A stretch of DNA of 64,000 nt from Labrenzia sp. PHM005 (GTDB lineage: Bacteria; Pseudomonadota; Alphaproteobacteria; Rhizobiales; Stappiaceae): the NCBI RefSeq assembly GCF_006517275.1, contig NZ_CP041191.1, forward strand, positions 5,575,001-5,639,000, in the 5' to 3' direction. Each line of letters begins with the position of its first letter. Position 1 is the stretch's first letter. The position numbers and the translations under genes were made by a program. The notes below the pieces were generated by a model. It was given only the letters and a program-made list of their open reading frames with translations, was not told the DNA's origin and did not search any database. Of the stretch, positions 9,189-17,806 are shown piece after piece.

Positions 9189-9574
9189 TCCACCTCGTCC
9201 TTCTGCCAGTAAGGTGTGCTGCGCTGATCCGGCAATCCGGTTGTCTCAGAATGGCTGAACCAGCGCTTTCTTGTCCGAGTGATCCGGAACCGCCCGCCGC
9301 AATGCGGATCTGGACAGGCAACTTCGGCGTCCGTGCTCATCCAGTCATTTGAACTTGTCGGGCGTTGCTTGGCGGGAAGGAGTGGCAAGACGGCAGCAAG
9401 GGCGTACATGGACACCCGCTGGTCTTCTTGGAAAACCAGCGTTTCCCCCTCAACGGCGAAACTCTCGCCTTCGACATGCCGGCAAACCGGCGTGCGGCCG
9501 TCCAGAACCGTTTCGACTTTCAAGTCATACAGCCAGAAGCCATCGCCGGCTTCGGCCGCTGCATCACGGTCCAT
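9185..9574 (-). CDS. TIGR04076-like small protein of unknown function
   Basis: Protein of 129 residues. I recognise it, from memory only, as resembling the TIGR04076 family of small uncharacterised proteins: FWLYDLKVETVLDGRTPVCR, then a Gly-rich FAVEGETLVF, SMYALAAVLPLLPAKQRPT and a C-terminal ACPDPHCGGRFRI with two Cys. The two Cys and a His might bind metal, but no function is established. The ATG at 9574 is chosen; the frame stays open to 9730 but that extension would run through the divergent promoter region and into the gntR start. It is the first gene of the transporter operon and overlaps the reductase start by 4 bases. Confidence 0.7.
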   Translation of the reverse strand: MDRDAAAEAGDGFWLYDLKVETVLDGRTPVCRHVEGESFAVEGETLVFQEDQRVSMYALAAVLPLLPAKQRPTSSNDWMSTDAEVACPDPHCGGRFRITRTRKRWFSHSETTGLPDQRSTPYWQKDEVE

Positions 9575-9668
9575 CCCGTTTGAATCTTCCGCCACCGCGC
9601 TCCCCACTTTTTTGTTTTGGCGCCTTGATTGTGATCTGTGATATTTTATACCATATCTCAAAACCAGA

Positions 9669-9680
9669 TTGTCAAGACAA
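9669..9680. promoter_or_regulatory. Probable operator of the GntR/FCD regulator
   Basis: TTGTCAAGACAA consists of arms TTGTC and GACAA around a 2-base centre. This shape (T-x-G-T-C...G-A-C-x-A) resembles operators of FadR/FCD-type GntR regulators. It lies 28 bases upstream of the gntR start and between the two divergent operons, so one site could control both. The binding is inferred. Confidence 0.45.
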
Positions 9681-9707
9681 GAAGCCAACGTGGCCAAAGG
9701 CTGAGGG

Positions 9708-10358
9708 ATGAACGAGCCAAAGATTGCCAAGATCGATCAGTCGAAACTGAGGGAAAGCGTCTATGAAGCGCTGCGTGAAGCTTTCACGCGCGGCGCTTTT
9801 GCGCCGGGCGAAAGTGTAAGCCTCCGCACACTGGCCGATCAGCTCGGCACCTCAATGACGCCGGTGCGGGAAGCCGTGCGCCGTCTTGTTGCCGAGGGAG
9901 CGCTGGTCGACACGCCCAGCCGGACCCTGGAGGTGCCGCCTTTCGATGCGGACCGCATGCGGGAGCTGAAGTCCGCCCGCCTGGCCCTGGAAGCCATTTT
10001 GCTGGATGAGGCCATGGACCACATGGATGAAGCCGCGATCAATACTCTTGCCGCGGTTATTGCCCGGCCCCGGCCTGAAGGCGAGTTGCCGGATTTGACG
10101 CAAAATTACGAGTTTCACTTCACCCTTTACCGGCATTCCCGATCCAGGGTCATTCTGCCGCTCGTTGAGGCGTTGTGGCTTCAGTACGGCGCATTTTTGA
10201 ACCTCGTCGTTCAGGAAAAAGCAGCCTCTGAAATCCCCGAACACATTCACCACGAGGAAATCATTGCGGCGTTGCGCGCCAAAGACCGTACAGCCGCGCA
10301 AAAGGCTCTTGCTCAAGACATTGAACGCAGTTTCAAGCTGCTCCTGCCGGAAACCTGA
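9708..10358 (+). CDS. GntR family transcriptional regulator, FCD (FadR-like) type
   Basis: Regulator of 216 residues. The N-terminal winged helix (about 13-75) contains the family signature, LRESVYEALREAFTRGAFAPG and the recognition helix TSMTPVREAVRRL. The C-terminal all-helical FCD ligand domain spans about 83-210; its metal- and ligand-binding His residues are seen in FHFTLYRHSRSR and HIHHEEIIAAL. It starts a rightward operon with the reductase-RidA fusion gene 11 bases downstream and faces the transporter operon, so it probably represses both until the transported compound or a product binds. Confidence 0.9.
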   Translation: MNEPKIAKIDQSKLRESVYEALREAFTRGAFAPGESVSLRTLADQLGTSMTPVREAVRRLVAEGALVDTPSRTLEVPPFDADRMRELKSARLALEAILLDEAMDHMDEAAINTLAAVIARPRPEGELPDLTQNYEFHFTLYRHSRSRVILPLVEALWLQYGAFLNLVVQEKAASEIPEHIHHEEIIAALRAKDRTAAQKALAQDIERSFKLLLPET

Positions 10359-10369
10359 AGGATCCATTC

Positions 10370-11851
10370 ATGACCCTCCAACCGCCGCGCCAGACCCTAG
10401 CTGACGGTCTGGAAATCAGCCGTGTTTTGACGGGCCTCTGGCAGGTGGCCGACATCGAAAAGGATGGTGCGCAGCTTGATCCAGAAAAGGGGGCGGATCA
10501 TCTTGAAGCCTATTTGAAGGCCGGATTTTCCACCTTCGATATGGCTGATCATTATGGCAGCGCGGAGATCATCTCCGGGCGGTTGCTCGCTCGGCATGAA
10601 GGACATGACCGCCCACAGATTTTCACCAAATGGTGTCCGGAACCGGGCCCGATGACAGCCGACGTCGTGCGCGCAGGTGTTCAGGAACGGTTGGACAGGC
10701 TGGGCACAGACTGCATTGATCTTTTACAGTTTCACTGGTGGAGTTTTGAACATCCGGCCTGGCTGGACGCACTTCACGAAATGACGAAACTGAAGGACGA
10801 AGGGCTGATCAAGGCTCTTGGCGTTACCAACTTCGACGCTGCACATCTGCGCCTGGCCCTTTCAGACGGTATTCCGCTGGTCAGCAACCAGGTGTCGTTT
10901 TCCATGATCGACCGCCGCGCACTCGGACCTTTATCCGATCTGTGCGCGCAAAGAGATGTCCGGTTGCTTGGATACGGCACTTTGTGTGGTGGTTTTCTGT
11001 CGGACCGCTGGCTCGGCAAACCGGAGCCTGTCGACATCACCGACTGGTCGAAGATGAAGTACAAACGCTTCATCGACGCTGCGGGTGGCTGGGACGGGTT
11101 TCAGGCGATCCTGGAAGCAGCCAACTCCATCGCTCAAAAACACAGCGTTTCGCTCGCCAATGTGGCATCGCGCTGGGTGCTGGAACAGCCGGCAATCGCG
11201 GGCGTAATTGTTGGCGCTCGGCTCGGTGAAAGCGAACATATGGCGGACAACGCAAAACTGTTTTCCTTCGCATTGGATGAAGAAGACACCGCGCAGTTGG
11301 ACGCAGCTTTTTCGCAGACTACACAGGTCCCAGGTGACTGCGGCGATGAATACCGCCGCCCACCTTTCCTGACCGCGTCCGGCGACCTCAGCCATCACTT
11401 GTCTGGAATGCCCCGCGCCCATGACGCTGGTCCTGCTCCGCACCGGCCGGACGCAACGCATGTATTAACAGGGTCTGATTGGGAGGAGATCGCCGGATAT
11501 TGCCGGGCCCACCGGATCGGTAACCGTATCCTTGTTTCCGGCACGACCGCTGTCGCTGGCGCGTCCCGGGCTGTCGCCCCGGACGATGCTGCAGCCCAGA
11601 CCACCTTTATTCTCGACAAGATCCTGGCCGCGCTTTCAGCGCTTGGAGCCACCGCGAACGACGTTGTGCGCACCCGGATCTTCATCACGGACGAAAAGGA
11701 TGTGTTCGACATCTCCCGCGCCCATGGCCGCGTTTTCTCAGACATCAAACCCGCCAACACCCTGGTTGTGGTTGCCGGACTGATTGGCGACCACAAAGTG
11801 GAGATCGAAACCGAAGCTCTTGTAAAGGATAGCGCGCAAGAACCGGAATAG
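10370..11851 (+). CDS. Aldo/keto reductase fused to a RidA/YjgF-like domain
   Basis: A 493-residue fusion. Residues 1 to about 325 are an aldo/keto reductase with a complete tetrad: Asp57 and Tyr62 (FDMADHYGS), Lys87 (FTKW), His122 (LLQFHWW). After a linker (about 325-365, Pro/His rich) residues 370-490 form a RidA-like trimeric-barrel domain (NRILVSGTTAV, DVVRTRIFITD, the end VEIETEALV). The RidA arginine used for imine/enamine hydrolysis, normally in P-A-R, is Asn here (KPANTLVVVAG), so this is a Rid4-7-like member without proven deaminase activity. There is no stop or frameshift between domains, so the fusion is real in this sequence. It is the second gene of the GntR operon. Typical reductases are about 330 residues. 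Confidence 0.85.
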   Translation: MTLQPPRQTLADGLEISRVLTGLWQVADIEKDGAQLDPEKGADHLEAYLKAGFSTFDMADHYGSAEIISGRLLARHEGHDRPQIFTKWCPEPGPMTADVVRAGVQERLDRLGTDCIDLLQFHWWSFEHPAWLDALHEMTKLKDEGLIKALGVTNFDAAHLRLALSDGIPLVSNQVSFSMIDRRALGPLSDLCAQRDVRLLGYGTLCGGFLSDRWLGKPEPVDITDWSKMKYKRFIDAAGGWDGFQAILEAANSIAQKHSVSLANVASRWVLEQPAIAGVIVGARLGESEHMADNAKLFSFALDEEDTAQLDAAFSQTTQVPGDCGDEYRRPPFLTASGDLSHHLSGMPRAHDAGPAPHRPDATHVLTGSDWEEIAGYCRAHRIGNRILVSGTTAVAGASRAVAPDDAAAQTTFILDKILAALSALGATANDVVRTRIFITDEKDVFDISRAHGRVFSDIKPANTLVVVAGLIGDHKVEIETEALVKDSAQEPE

Positions 11852-11951
11852 TATGCGTTCATGCAGTTTGGCGGGCCACTGTTGTGGCTTCCATCGTCTT
11901 CTTAAGCAGGGCAAATGTTCCGTTCGGCGTAAGCCAATGCCTCCATTGGAG

Positions 11952-13259
11952 TTAAAGACCTGGGAGCCACAGTGCGATTTCAGGAAACAGCACCAGCAGG
12001 GCAACCAGTAGAAGTGAGCAGCCGATGAATGGGAAGGCCGACGTATAAATCGTACGCATGGTTGTCCCGGTTGGAGAAACCCCCTTCATGACAAAAAGTA
12101 GGAGCCCGAAAGGCGGTGTCGTGAAGCTGATTTCCAGCGCCAGCAGCATGATCAGGCCGAACCAGATCGGATCGTAGCCAAGGTTCATGGCGAGCGGAAA
12201 GAAGATCGGCACAGTGAGAAGCATCATGGAAATCTGTTCCATGAACATACCGAGCAGCAACAAGACCGCGAACATCACCATCAACATGGCGATCGGGGCA
12301 AGCTCGAAGGAAATGGCCCAATTGACCAGCCCCCTAGAGGCGCCGGAAAAGGCCAGGAGCTGACTGAAAGTTGCCGATCCGAAGACGATCAGATAGGCCA
12401 TCAGCGTAACTTTAAGCGCTCCGGTAACGGATTTGCGCATCGCCTCCCAAGTCAGGCAGCGGAAAATCGCTGCGAGAATCAAGACACCCAAAGCGCCGAA
12501 AGCAGCAGCTTCGGATGGCGTGACGAAGCCATTGATCATCAGGATGATAATCACCACCATCACACCGACCATCGGCACGACCTCCCGCAGGAGCAGGGAA
12601 ATCTTGCTTAAAAAGGAGAGCGGCTCCACGTCATAGGCAGGCGCAGCGCTCGGGTCCAGCTTGGTTTGCAGCCAGATGGTCCCAATGTAAAAGCCGGCCA
12701 GGATAAGGCCCGGAACAACCCCAGCAATCAAGAGAGCGCCAACATCGATCTGAGCCAATGTAGCTAGGAGCACCGCCAGTGCTGAAGGCGGAATGATGAT
12801 TGCAAGACCGCCCGTGCCCAGGATCGGGCCGATGCTCATGTGTGGCTTGTAGCCCCTCTGGTTCATTTCCGGCACCATGAGTGATCCGAGTAGCGCCGTT
12901 GACCCCATCGAGGAGCCGGAGAGGGTCGAAAAGGCCGTGCCCCCCAAAACGGTGACATAACTCAACCGGCCGGAAAGCCGGCCGAGCAGCTTGTCGATCG
13001 CATTGAACATGCGTCCGCCAAGACCCGTGTGAAAGAAAATCTCACCCATCAAGAGAAACAGCGGGATCGGTACGAGCGCGAATTTGGTGAGCGATCCAAG
13101 TCCGTTGTTAAGCAGTTGGCCGATGCCGCGCTCGCCGCCCATAAAGACCCAGGCGCCGACGATATTGGCGGCCAAAAACGCCAGGGCTACCGGCATGCCC
13201 ATGGCCATAAGGAAAACAATCACGCCCAAGAGCAGGGCGAGAGCTTCATACCATTCCAT
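11952..13259 (-). CDS. dctM: TRAP transporter large permease (DctM)
   Basis: Membrane protein of 435 residues with about 12 hydrophobic segments, the size normal for DctM. Family features are the first segment ALLLGVIVFLMAMGMPVA, the GSSMGSTALLGSLMVPEM region and the IIPPSALAVLLATLAQIDVG loop. It carries sodium-driven uptake of an organic acid delivered by DctP. Its ATG overlaps the dctQ stop (TAATG, one base), so the two membrane subunits are coupled. It ends the leftward operon that starts with the HutC-type regulator; a small hairpin (11934-11949, CCAATG/CATTGG) lies just beyond its stop. Confidence 0.92.
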   Translation of the reverse strand: MEWYEALALLLGVIVFLMAMGMPVALAFLAANIVGAWVFMGGERGIGQLLNNGLGSLTKFALVPIPLFLLMGEIFFHTGLGGRMFNAIDKLLGRLSGRLSYVTVLGGTAFSTLSGSSMGSTALLGSLMVPEMNQRGYKPHMSIGPILGTGGLAIIIPPSALAVLLATLAQIDVGALLIAGVVPGLILAGFYIGTIWLQTKLDPSAAPAYDVEPLSFLSKISLLLREVVPMVGVMVVIIILMINGFVTPSEAAAFGALGVLILAAIFRCLTWEAMRKSVTGALKVTLMAYLIVFGSATFSQLLAFSGASRGLVNWAISFELAPIAMLMVMFAVLLLLGMFMEQISMMLLTVPIFFPLAMNLGYDPIWFGLIMLLALEISFTTPPFGLLLFVMKGVSPTGTTMRTIYTSAFPFIGCSLLLVALLVLFPEIALWLPGL

Positions 13260-13765
13260 TACTCGTGTATCCCCGCTTCACCGGTATGCATCAGCTCCGA
13301 GCCGACGACAAAGCGCATAAATTCAGCGGCCATAAGGCCGAAGCTCAGCGGAAAGGTGATCGTCAGTAGCCAGCGGGGGTAGTAGTAGGCACGCGTGTCA
13401 TAGTCGCCGCGTTCGATGTTCTTCAAGAACAGCTCCAGCCCTTTCCAGGCAAGGATGACGCAGACGAGCACACAGGCAAGTGCCACCAATCGGCTGACAA
13501 TGCGCCTTGGGCCGTCCGGTATGGCGGAAGTCACCAACTCGATGTGAACATGCCCCTTTTCGCGGACCAGCCACGGCGCACCGAGCATGGTCATATACAA
13601 AAGCCCGTACTCGGAAGACGTAAACAGCCAGGCAAATGGCTGCAGACCCAGATTGCGCATCACGACCGAAATCACGACGGATACCATCAGCCACACGAGT
13701 GTGGCGCCTGCTACGATCGCCATGGCATCAATCAGAAACTTGTAATACTTGGAAACAGCCGTCAT
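13259..13765 (-). CDS. dctQ: TRAP transporter small permease (DctQ)
   Basis: Membrane protein of 168 residues with four hydrophobic segments, as in all DctQ subunits. The family motif around EYGLLYMTMLGAPWLVREKGHVHIELV (written here only in part as a landmark) contains the conserved K-G-H-V. The start at 13765 (MTAVSKYY) is chosen because a Shine-Dalgarno-like GGGGCG lies about seven bases upstream; a start seven codons earlier would fall next to the hairpin. It partners with DctM at 11952. Confidence 0.88.
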   Translation of the reverse strand: MTAVSKYYKFLIDAMAIVAGATLVWLMVSVVISVVMRNLGLQPFAWLFTSSEYGLLYMTMLGAPWLVREKGHVHIELVTSAIPDGPRRIVSRLVALACVLVCVILAWKGLELFLKNIERGDYDTRAYYYPRWLLTITFPLSFGLMAAEFMRFVVGSELMHTGEAGIHE

Positions 13766-13785
13766 GCACACGCCCCGGATCGGCA

Positions 13786-13815
13786 AATCAGGCCCGTCTG
13801 CCGGCGGGCCTGATT
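13786..13815 (-). terminator. Intercistronic stem-loop between dctP and dctQ
   Basis: Perfect 11-base inverted repeat, AATCAGGCCCG and CGGGCCTGATT, which can extend inward by a G-U and a C-G pair to a 4-base loop. On the minus strand no U tract follows, so it is more likely an mRNA-stabilising or attenuating hairpin that raises binding-protein output over permease output than a full terminator. Confidence 0.7.
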
Positions 13816-13821
13816 GTTTTG

Positions 13822-14835
13822 TTATTTTGCGGCATTCAGATCGTAGAAGAGTTCGATCAGCTTGTCATAGTTTCCAGTGCCGCCCGGTTGCTCAGCCATC
13901 AGGCCTTTCATCCGCTCCCAGGTCTTTTCACGTGCCGCTGCCAGATAGTTTGCCTTGGCTTCGCCTTCAAGCGATATGGCGGTCATGCCGGCAGCATCTA
14001 GCGCAGCAAAATCCTCATCCCGCTTCGCGCGTAGTGCGGCCACGCTGTCCTTTTCGTGCTGAATGGCAACGTCTTGCAGGATTTTCTTGGATTCGTCAGA
14101 CAGAGAATTCCATTTCTCAAGGTTGACGATGACACCCAGGTCCGTCGAGAAAAAGCACGGTTCGATCCGGTAGTTCAGGAATTCGTTCCATTTCAGATCG
14201 ATTAGACCGATTTGCGTCCAGCCAGTGGCATCAACAACTCCGCGCTGGAGGGCCGAATAGACTTCCCCAGTCGGAAGGTCGATCACTTGAGCACCAAGAT
14301 AGTTGGTGAAGAAGGCATTGTAGACGTTGTTGCCGCGCAGTTTCAGGCCTTCAACTTCCAGATTGCCGTTCGCATCAAAGGTGGGTTCGTTGCGCGTCCA
14401 AAGATTGTAGCAAACACCACTGTCAAACCAGCCGAGATACTTAAGCCCCATCTTTTCCTGATGGATCTGATCGATCAGCTCAGTGCCGCCATTTCCGCGT
14501 GTTTCAACCGCCGTCAGGTTGGAGGCGACCATAGCGTCTTTTTCCGGGAGAGCGCCGCCATAAAAAGAGCCCGGCGTATAGACCATGTCGACAATGCCGT
14601 CACGCACCGCGTCCGGCTGCTGGAACATGCCGATTGCTTCAGGACCACCGCGCACATCGATCTGCACCACGCCTTTGCCAGCCTCATTCACTTTATCGAC
14701 GAAGGACAGGAAGCTCTTCGTGTAGATCAAAGTTTCAGGGAAAGCATGAACGGCAGACAGAGTGTCTTCCGCCTGCGCCGATACGTTGAGCAGTGTTGAT
14801 CCGGCAAGCAGGCCGGCCAGTATTAACCTCTTCAT
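13822..14835 (-). CDS. dctP: TRAP transporter substrate-binding protein (DctP family)
   Basis: Periplasmic binding protein of 337 residues. A Sec signal peptide (MKRLILAGLLAGSTLLNVSAQA, cleavage before EDTL) is followed by a DctP domain: the early segment HAFPETLIYTKSFLSFVDKVN, GLKLRGNNVYNAFFTNYLGAQVIDLPTGEVYSALQ in the middle with the conserved Arg that binds the ligand carboxylate (LKLRGN), and GVVDATGWTQ. The ligand is therefore probably a carboxylate. It is followed by a strong hairpin and then dctQ-dctM, and preceded by leuD in the same direction. Confidence 0.92.
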   Translation of the reverse strand: MKRLILAGLLAGSTLLNVSAQAEDTLSAVHAFPETLIYTKSFLSFVDKVNEAGKGVVQIDVRGGPEAIGMFQQPDAVRDGIVDMVYTPGSFYGGALPEKDAMVASNLTAVETRGNGGTELIDQIHQEKMGLKYLGWFDSGVCYNLWTRNEPTFDANGNLEVEGLKLRGNNVYNAFFTNYLGAQVIDLPTGEVYSALQRGVVDATGWTQIGLIDLKWNEFLNYRIEPCFFSTDLGVIVNLEKWNSLSDESKKILQDVAIQHEKDSVAALRAKRDEDFAALDAAGMTAISLEGEAKANYLAAAREKTWERMKGLMAEQPGGTGNYDKLIELFYDLNAAK

Positions 14836-14917
14836 AGTCTCACTCCACTTTTCTGGCGGCCCTTGCCGCTCCCCTCCGGTTTCAGGAATTGTCCTGAGGC
14901 TTGCTGCTCCTGTTGGA

Positions 14918-15538
14918 TCAAGAGCTCTTTGTCATTTGCGCGGGCAGCGCCCACGGTGCGCGTTGCATTAGGTTCTGCTTGTGTCGGTCTATGTCGGACT
15001 TATGGGCAAGGGTCAGATCGATGTCGTCCCAGCCGTTGATCAATTTGGTGCGCCAGCCTGAATCGAGATCAAAACCGATCAGCTGGTCACCAATCAGCAA
15101 GCTGCTCTTTTCAAGGCAAATCTCCGCGGAGAGCGCCTCATAAGCGAGAGCCTGAAACAACAGGTTCAACTCTTCTTCGCGGATCCGGGCAGGCAAAAGG
15201 CCATTGTTGATGGCATTGCTGGCAAATATGTCGCCAAAACTCGGCGCAAACACGGCCCTGATACCGGCATCAACCAGAGCATAGACAGCAGCTTCGCGCG
15301 ACGAGCCGCTGCCGAAGTTTCGGCCCGCCACTAGGATGCTGGCATGATCATGACGGTTCAAAGGAAAGTCGGGACGGATTTCACGGGCTGTATCCCGGCG
15401 CAGATCATGCAGCAGAAACCGGCCGTAACCTTCACTTCTTGGCGTCGACATAAACCGCGAGGGGATCAATTGATCCGTATCGACATTGTGGATCGGCAGG
15501 GCCACGGCGTGCCCCTTATGCTGGCTCCAGCCGCTCAT
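14918..15538 (-). CDS. leuD: LeuD-type hydro-lyase small subunit
   Basis: Protein of 206 residues, the normal size for the small (swivel) subunit of 3-isopropylmalate dehydratase and relatives. Landmarks are NVDTDQLIPSRFM, the active-site loop LVAGRNFGSGSSREAA (Ser/Arg bind the substrate) and FGDIFASNAINNGLLP. It overlaps leuC by 4 bases. The neighbourhood (HutC-type regulator, HyuAB, an isocitrate-lyase-family lyase, a TRAP transporter) suggests a catabolic paralogue acting on a substituted maleate/malate rather than the leucine pathway enzyme, but sequence alone does not exclude LeuD. Confidence 0.85.
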   Translation of the reverse strand: MSGWSQHKGHAVALPIHNVDTDQLIPSRFMSTPRSEGYGRFLLHDLRRDTAREIRPDFPLNRHDHASILVAGRNFGSGSSREAAVYALVDAGIRAVFAPSFGDIFASNAINNGLLPARIREEELNLLFQALAYEALSAEICLEKSSLLIGDQLIGFDLDSGWRTKLINGWDDIDLTLAHKSDIDRHKQNLMQRAPWALPAQMTKSS

Positions 15539-16941
15539 ACCTTGCGTCCTTTCAAGAGCGGACGCACATCCGTGATCGCCCCAGTGACAGCCGCTGCGGC
15601 TACCATCGCCGGAGACATCAGGTGAGTGAGCGCGCCGGGACCCTGTCTGCCTCGGAAGTTGCGGTTGGTGGACGAAGCGCAGCGTTTGCCGGGCGAAACC
15701 AGATCACCATTCATGCCCACGCACATTGAACAACCGGAAGCGGCCCACTCCAGGCCTGCATCGAGAAAGATCCTGTCGAGCCCCTCTTCTTCAGCCTGCG
15801 CCTTGACGAGCGCCGAGCCGGGAGAAACCAGTCCGGAGACCTTTGCTTTGCGGCCGGAAAGGACTGCCGCCGCATGGCGCAAATCTTCAATCCGTCCGTT
15901 CGTACATGAGCCGATAAAAACCTGATCGACTGGCGTTCCCTCAATCCTGTGGCCGGCGGAAAGTCCCATGTATTCGAGTGCATCCCGCACCCCTTGCGCC
16001 TTGCCGTTTGCCAGCTGATTAGGATCAGGAATATCAGCGGTGACCGGGATCGCCTGTTCGGGGCTGGTGCCCCAAGTTACGGTCGGTGCGATATCCTCGG
16101 CACTTAAGAGAATGTCTTCGTCAAACGAAGCCGTTTCGTCGGTTTTCAGCTCCGCCCAGTGCTCCAGAGCAGCTTCCCAGTCGACCCCTTTTGGAGCGTA
16201 TGGGCGGCCTTTCAAGTAGGCGTAGGTCGTTTCATCCGGCGCAATCAGACCGAAGCGTGCACCGCCCTCAATCGAGAGATTGCACAAGGTCATCCGGCCT
16301 TCCATGGAAAGGCTGCGAACTGTGCTGCCTGCATATTCAAGGGCATGTCCCTGGGCACCATCAGCACCAAGGCGCGCAATCCAGTTCAGCGCAATGTCTT
16401 TGGCGCTGACACCCGGACCAAGTGCTCCCTTGATCCGTATGCGCATTGCGGCTGGCTTCTTTTGCCAAATGGTCTGGGTCGCCAGAACATGTGCAACTTC
16501 AGTTGCACCAATACCGAACGCAAGTGCCCCGAATGCACCGTGGGTCGAAGTGTGGCTGTCACCGCAATTAACAAGGAGACCAGGCAGTGTCAGCCCCTGT
16601 TCAGGCCCAACAACATGGACAATGCCTTGGCCGGGATCTTGAAGGTCAAACAGCCGCAAGCCATGCGCTTTGGCATTCTTGCGCAGAGTCTCAACCATGT
16701 ATTTGATCTGGGGATCGGAAATCCGATCGCGCGCCCGTGTCGGGGCATAATGGTCAACCACAGCAAAGGTCAGGTCAGGTTCGGCGACAGGTGCGCCTCT
16801 TGCCGCTATTTTCCCGAAAGCGTGGTGCGAGCCTTCGTGCACGAGATGCCGGTCTACCCACAAAAGGGATGCACCGTCCTCACGTCGCACGATTTCATGT
16901 GCGGACCAGAGCTTGTCAAGGAGGGTGCGCGGGGCCGTCAT
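15535..16941 (-). CDS. leuC: LeuC-type aconitase-superfamily hydro-lyase large subunit
   Basis: Protein of 468 residues, matching LeuC length. The 4Fe-4S cluster Cys residues are visible in GSCTNGRIEDL and in SGCSMCVGMNGD. Active-site landmarks are NCGDSHTSTHGAFGALAFGIG and the VDHYAPT segment near the N-terminus. Together with LeuD it forms a dehydratase/hydratase of the aconitase superfamily. Its ATG overlaps the stop of the HutC-type regulator by 4 bases, so it is controlled with that gene. Related two-subunit enzymes include 3-isopropylmalate dehydratase and, in nicotinate-fermenting clostridia, dimethylmaleate hydratase; the second is the closer match to this gene setting (inference). 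Confidence 0.87.
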   Translation of the reverse strand: MTAPRTLLDKLWSAHEIVRREDGASLLWVDRHLVHEGSHHAFGKIAARGAPVAEPDLTFAVVDHYAPTRARDRISDPQIKYMVETLRKNAKAHGLRLFDLQDPGQGIVHVVGPEQGLTLPGLLVNCGDSHTSTHGAFGALAFGIGATEVAHVLATQTIWQKKPAAMRIRIKGALGPGVSAKDIALNWIARLGADGAQGHALEYAGSTVRSLSMEGRMTLCNLSIEGGARFGLIAPDETTYAYLKGRPYAPKGVDWEAALEHWAELKTDETASFDEDILLSAEDIAPTVTWGTSPEQAIPVTADIPDPNQLANGKAQGVRDALEYMGLSAGHRIEGTPVDQVFIGSCTNGRIEDLRHAAAVLSGRKAKVSGLVSPGSALVKAQAEEEGLDRIFLDAGLEWAASGCSMCVGMNGDLVSPGKRCASSTNRNFRGRQGPGALTHLMSPAMVAAAAVTGAITDVRPLLKGRKV

Positions 16942-17741
16942 GCCGGCTCACCCGGCGGTTTACCAATGGCCGGCTGCCAGTGGCGTGCGCTGCCGTCGCC
17001 GACCCGTGTCAACGGCATTTCAAGACGGAACATATCCGGTCTGTAAAGCGCGGAGAGGTATTCTACGCCGTTGTCATTGACGTCGCGCACGACGCGGCGC
17101 AGGGACAACAAGGCTGAACCGACCGCAACGTCAAGAGCTTCTGCAACATCGGGCCCGGCAAGGGTGGCTGAAACGGACTGATGTGCATCCTTGATCTGGA
17201 CACCGCTTAATTCCAAGAGCTTGAAAAGTGGCGTCGTCGCCAAATCGTTTTCTGAATAGTTCGCGGCAATGCCTGCAGGAACATAGGTGGTCAGATGCGA
17301 GAAAGGTGTTGCATCGGCGCTGCGGACCCGGGTTGCGATCTGGACTTGCTCTTTCGGTTCCAGCTGCAGGGCACTGGCAACGAACTCCGGCGCCGCGCCA
17401 TAAGAAAAGGATAACAGACGCGCTGTGGTGCTCTGCCCCATCTCGACGAGCTGCGGCATCAAGGTGGCTAGATTCATGGCCATCGGTTGCCCGGCTTGGC
17501 CGGAGGTGCGGACTGTTGTGCCGCTGCCTGCGCGCCGTACGACAAGATTGGCGGCAGCCAATGCATCCAGTGCCCGTCGGATCGTGACGCGGGAGACACC
17601 GAAAATTTCCGCCAGCTTTTGCTCCGGCGGCAGGCTGTCCCCATCTTCCAGGCGGCCATCAGCAATCTGATCGCGCAGAGAAAGATAAACCTGTCTTGCC
17701 TTCGCACCTTCCGGAAGCAGCGATTTTTCGGGCTTACTCAC
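16938..17741 (-). CDS. GntR family regulator, HutC type (UTRA domain)
   Basis: Regulator of 267 residues. The N-terminal winged helix (about 15-80) shows LRDQIADGRLEDGDSLPPEQKLAEIFGVSRVT and the recognition helix RVTIRRALDALAAANLV. The C-terminal half (about 100-245) is a UTRA domain, with FSHLTTYVPAGIA and the end LSALYRPDMFRLEM typical of the effector fold. It leads the leftward leuCD-dctPQM operon and sits back to back with the rightward hyu operon. Three inverted repeats in the 142 bases between them are candidate operators, so it probably represses both arms and itself. Confidence 0.9.
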   Translation of the reverse strand: MSKPEKSLLPEGAKARQVYLSLRDQIADGRLEDGDSLPPEQKLAEIFGVSRVTIRRALDALAAANLVVRRAGSGTTVRTSGQAGQPMAMNLATLMPQLVEMGQSTTARLLSFSYGAAPEFVASALQLEPKEQVQIATRVRSADATPFSHLTTYVPAGIAANYSENDLATTPLFKLLELSGVQIKDAHQSVSATLAGPDVAEALDVAVGSALLSLRRVVRDVNDNGVEYLSALYRPDMFRLEMPLTRVGDGSARHWQPAIGKPPGEPA

Positions 17742-17806
17742 GCTGGAAATACCTCCCTATTCCGCACTCAATGTTATCGCCGTCTTCAAAAAGATCAAGT
17801 ATCTGT

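Noticed and set aside
14918..16941. LeuCD as the housekeeping leucine biosynthesis enzyme
   Set aside because: Not excluded, but linkage to a HutC-type regulator and a TRAP transporter, and no leuB nearby, argue for a catabolic paralogue.
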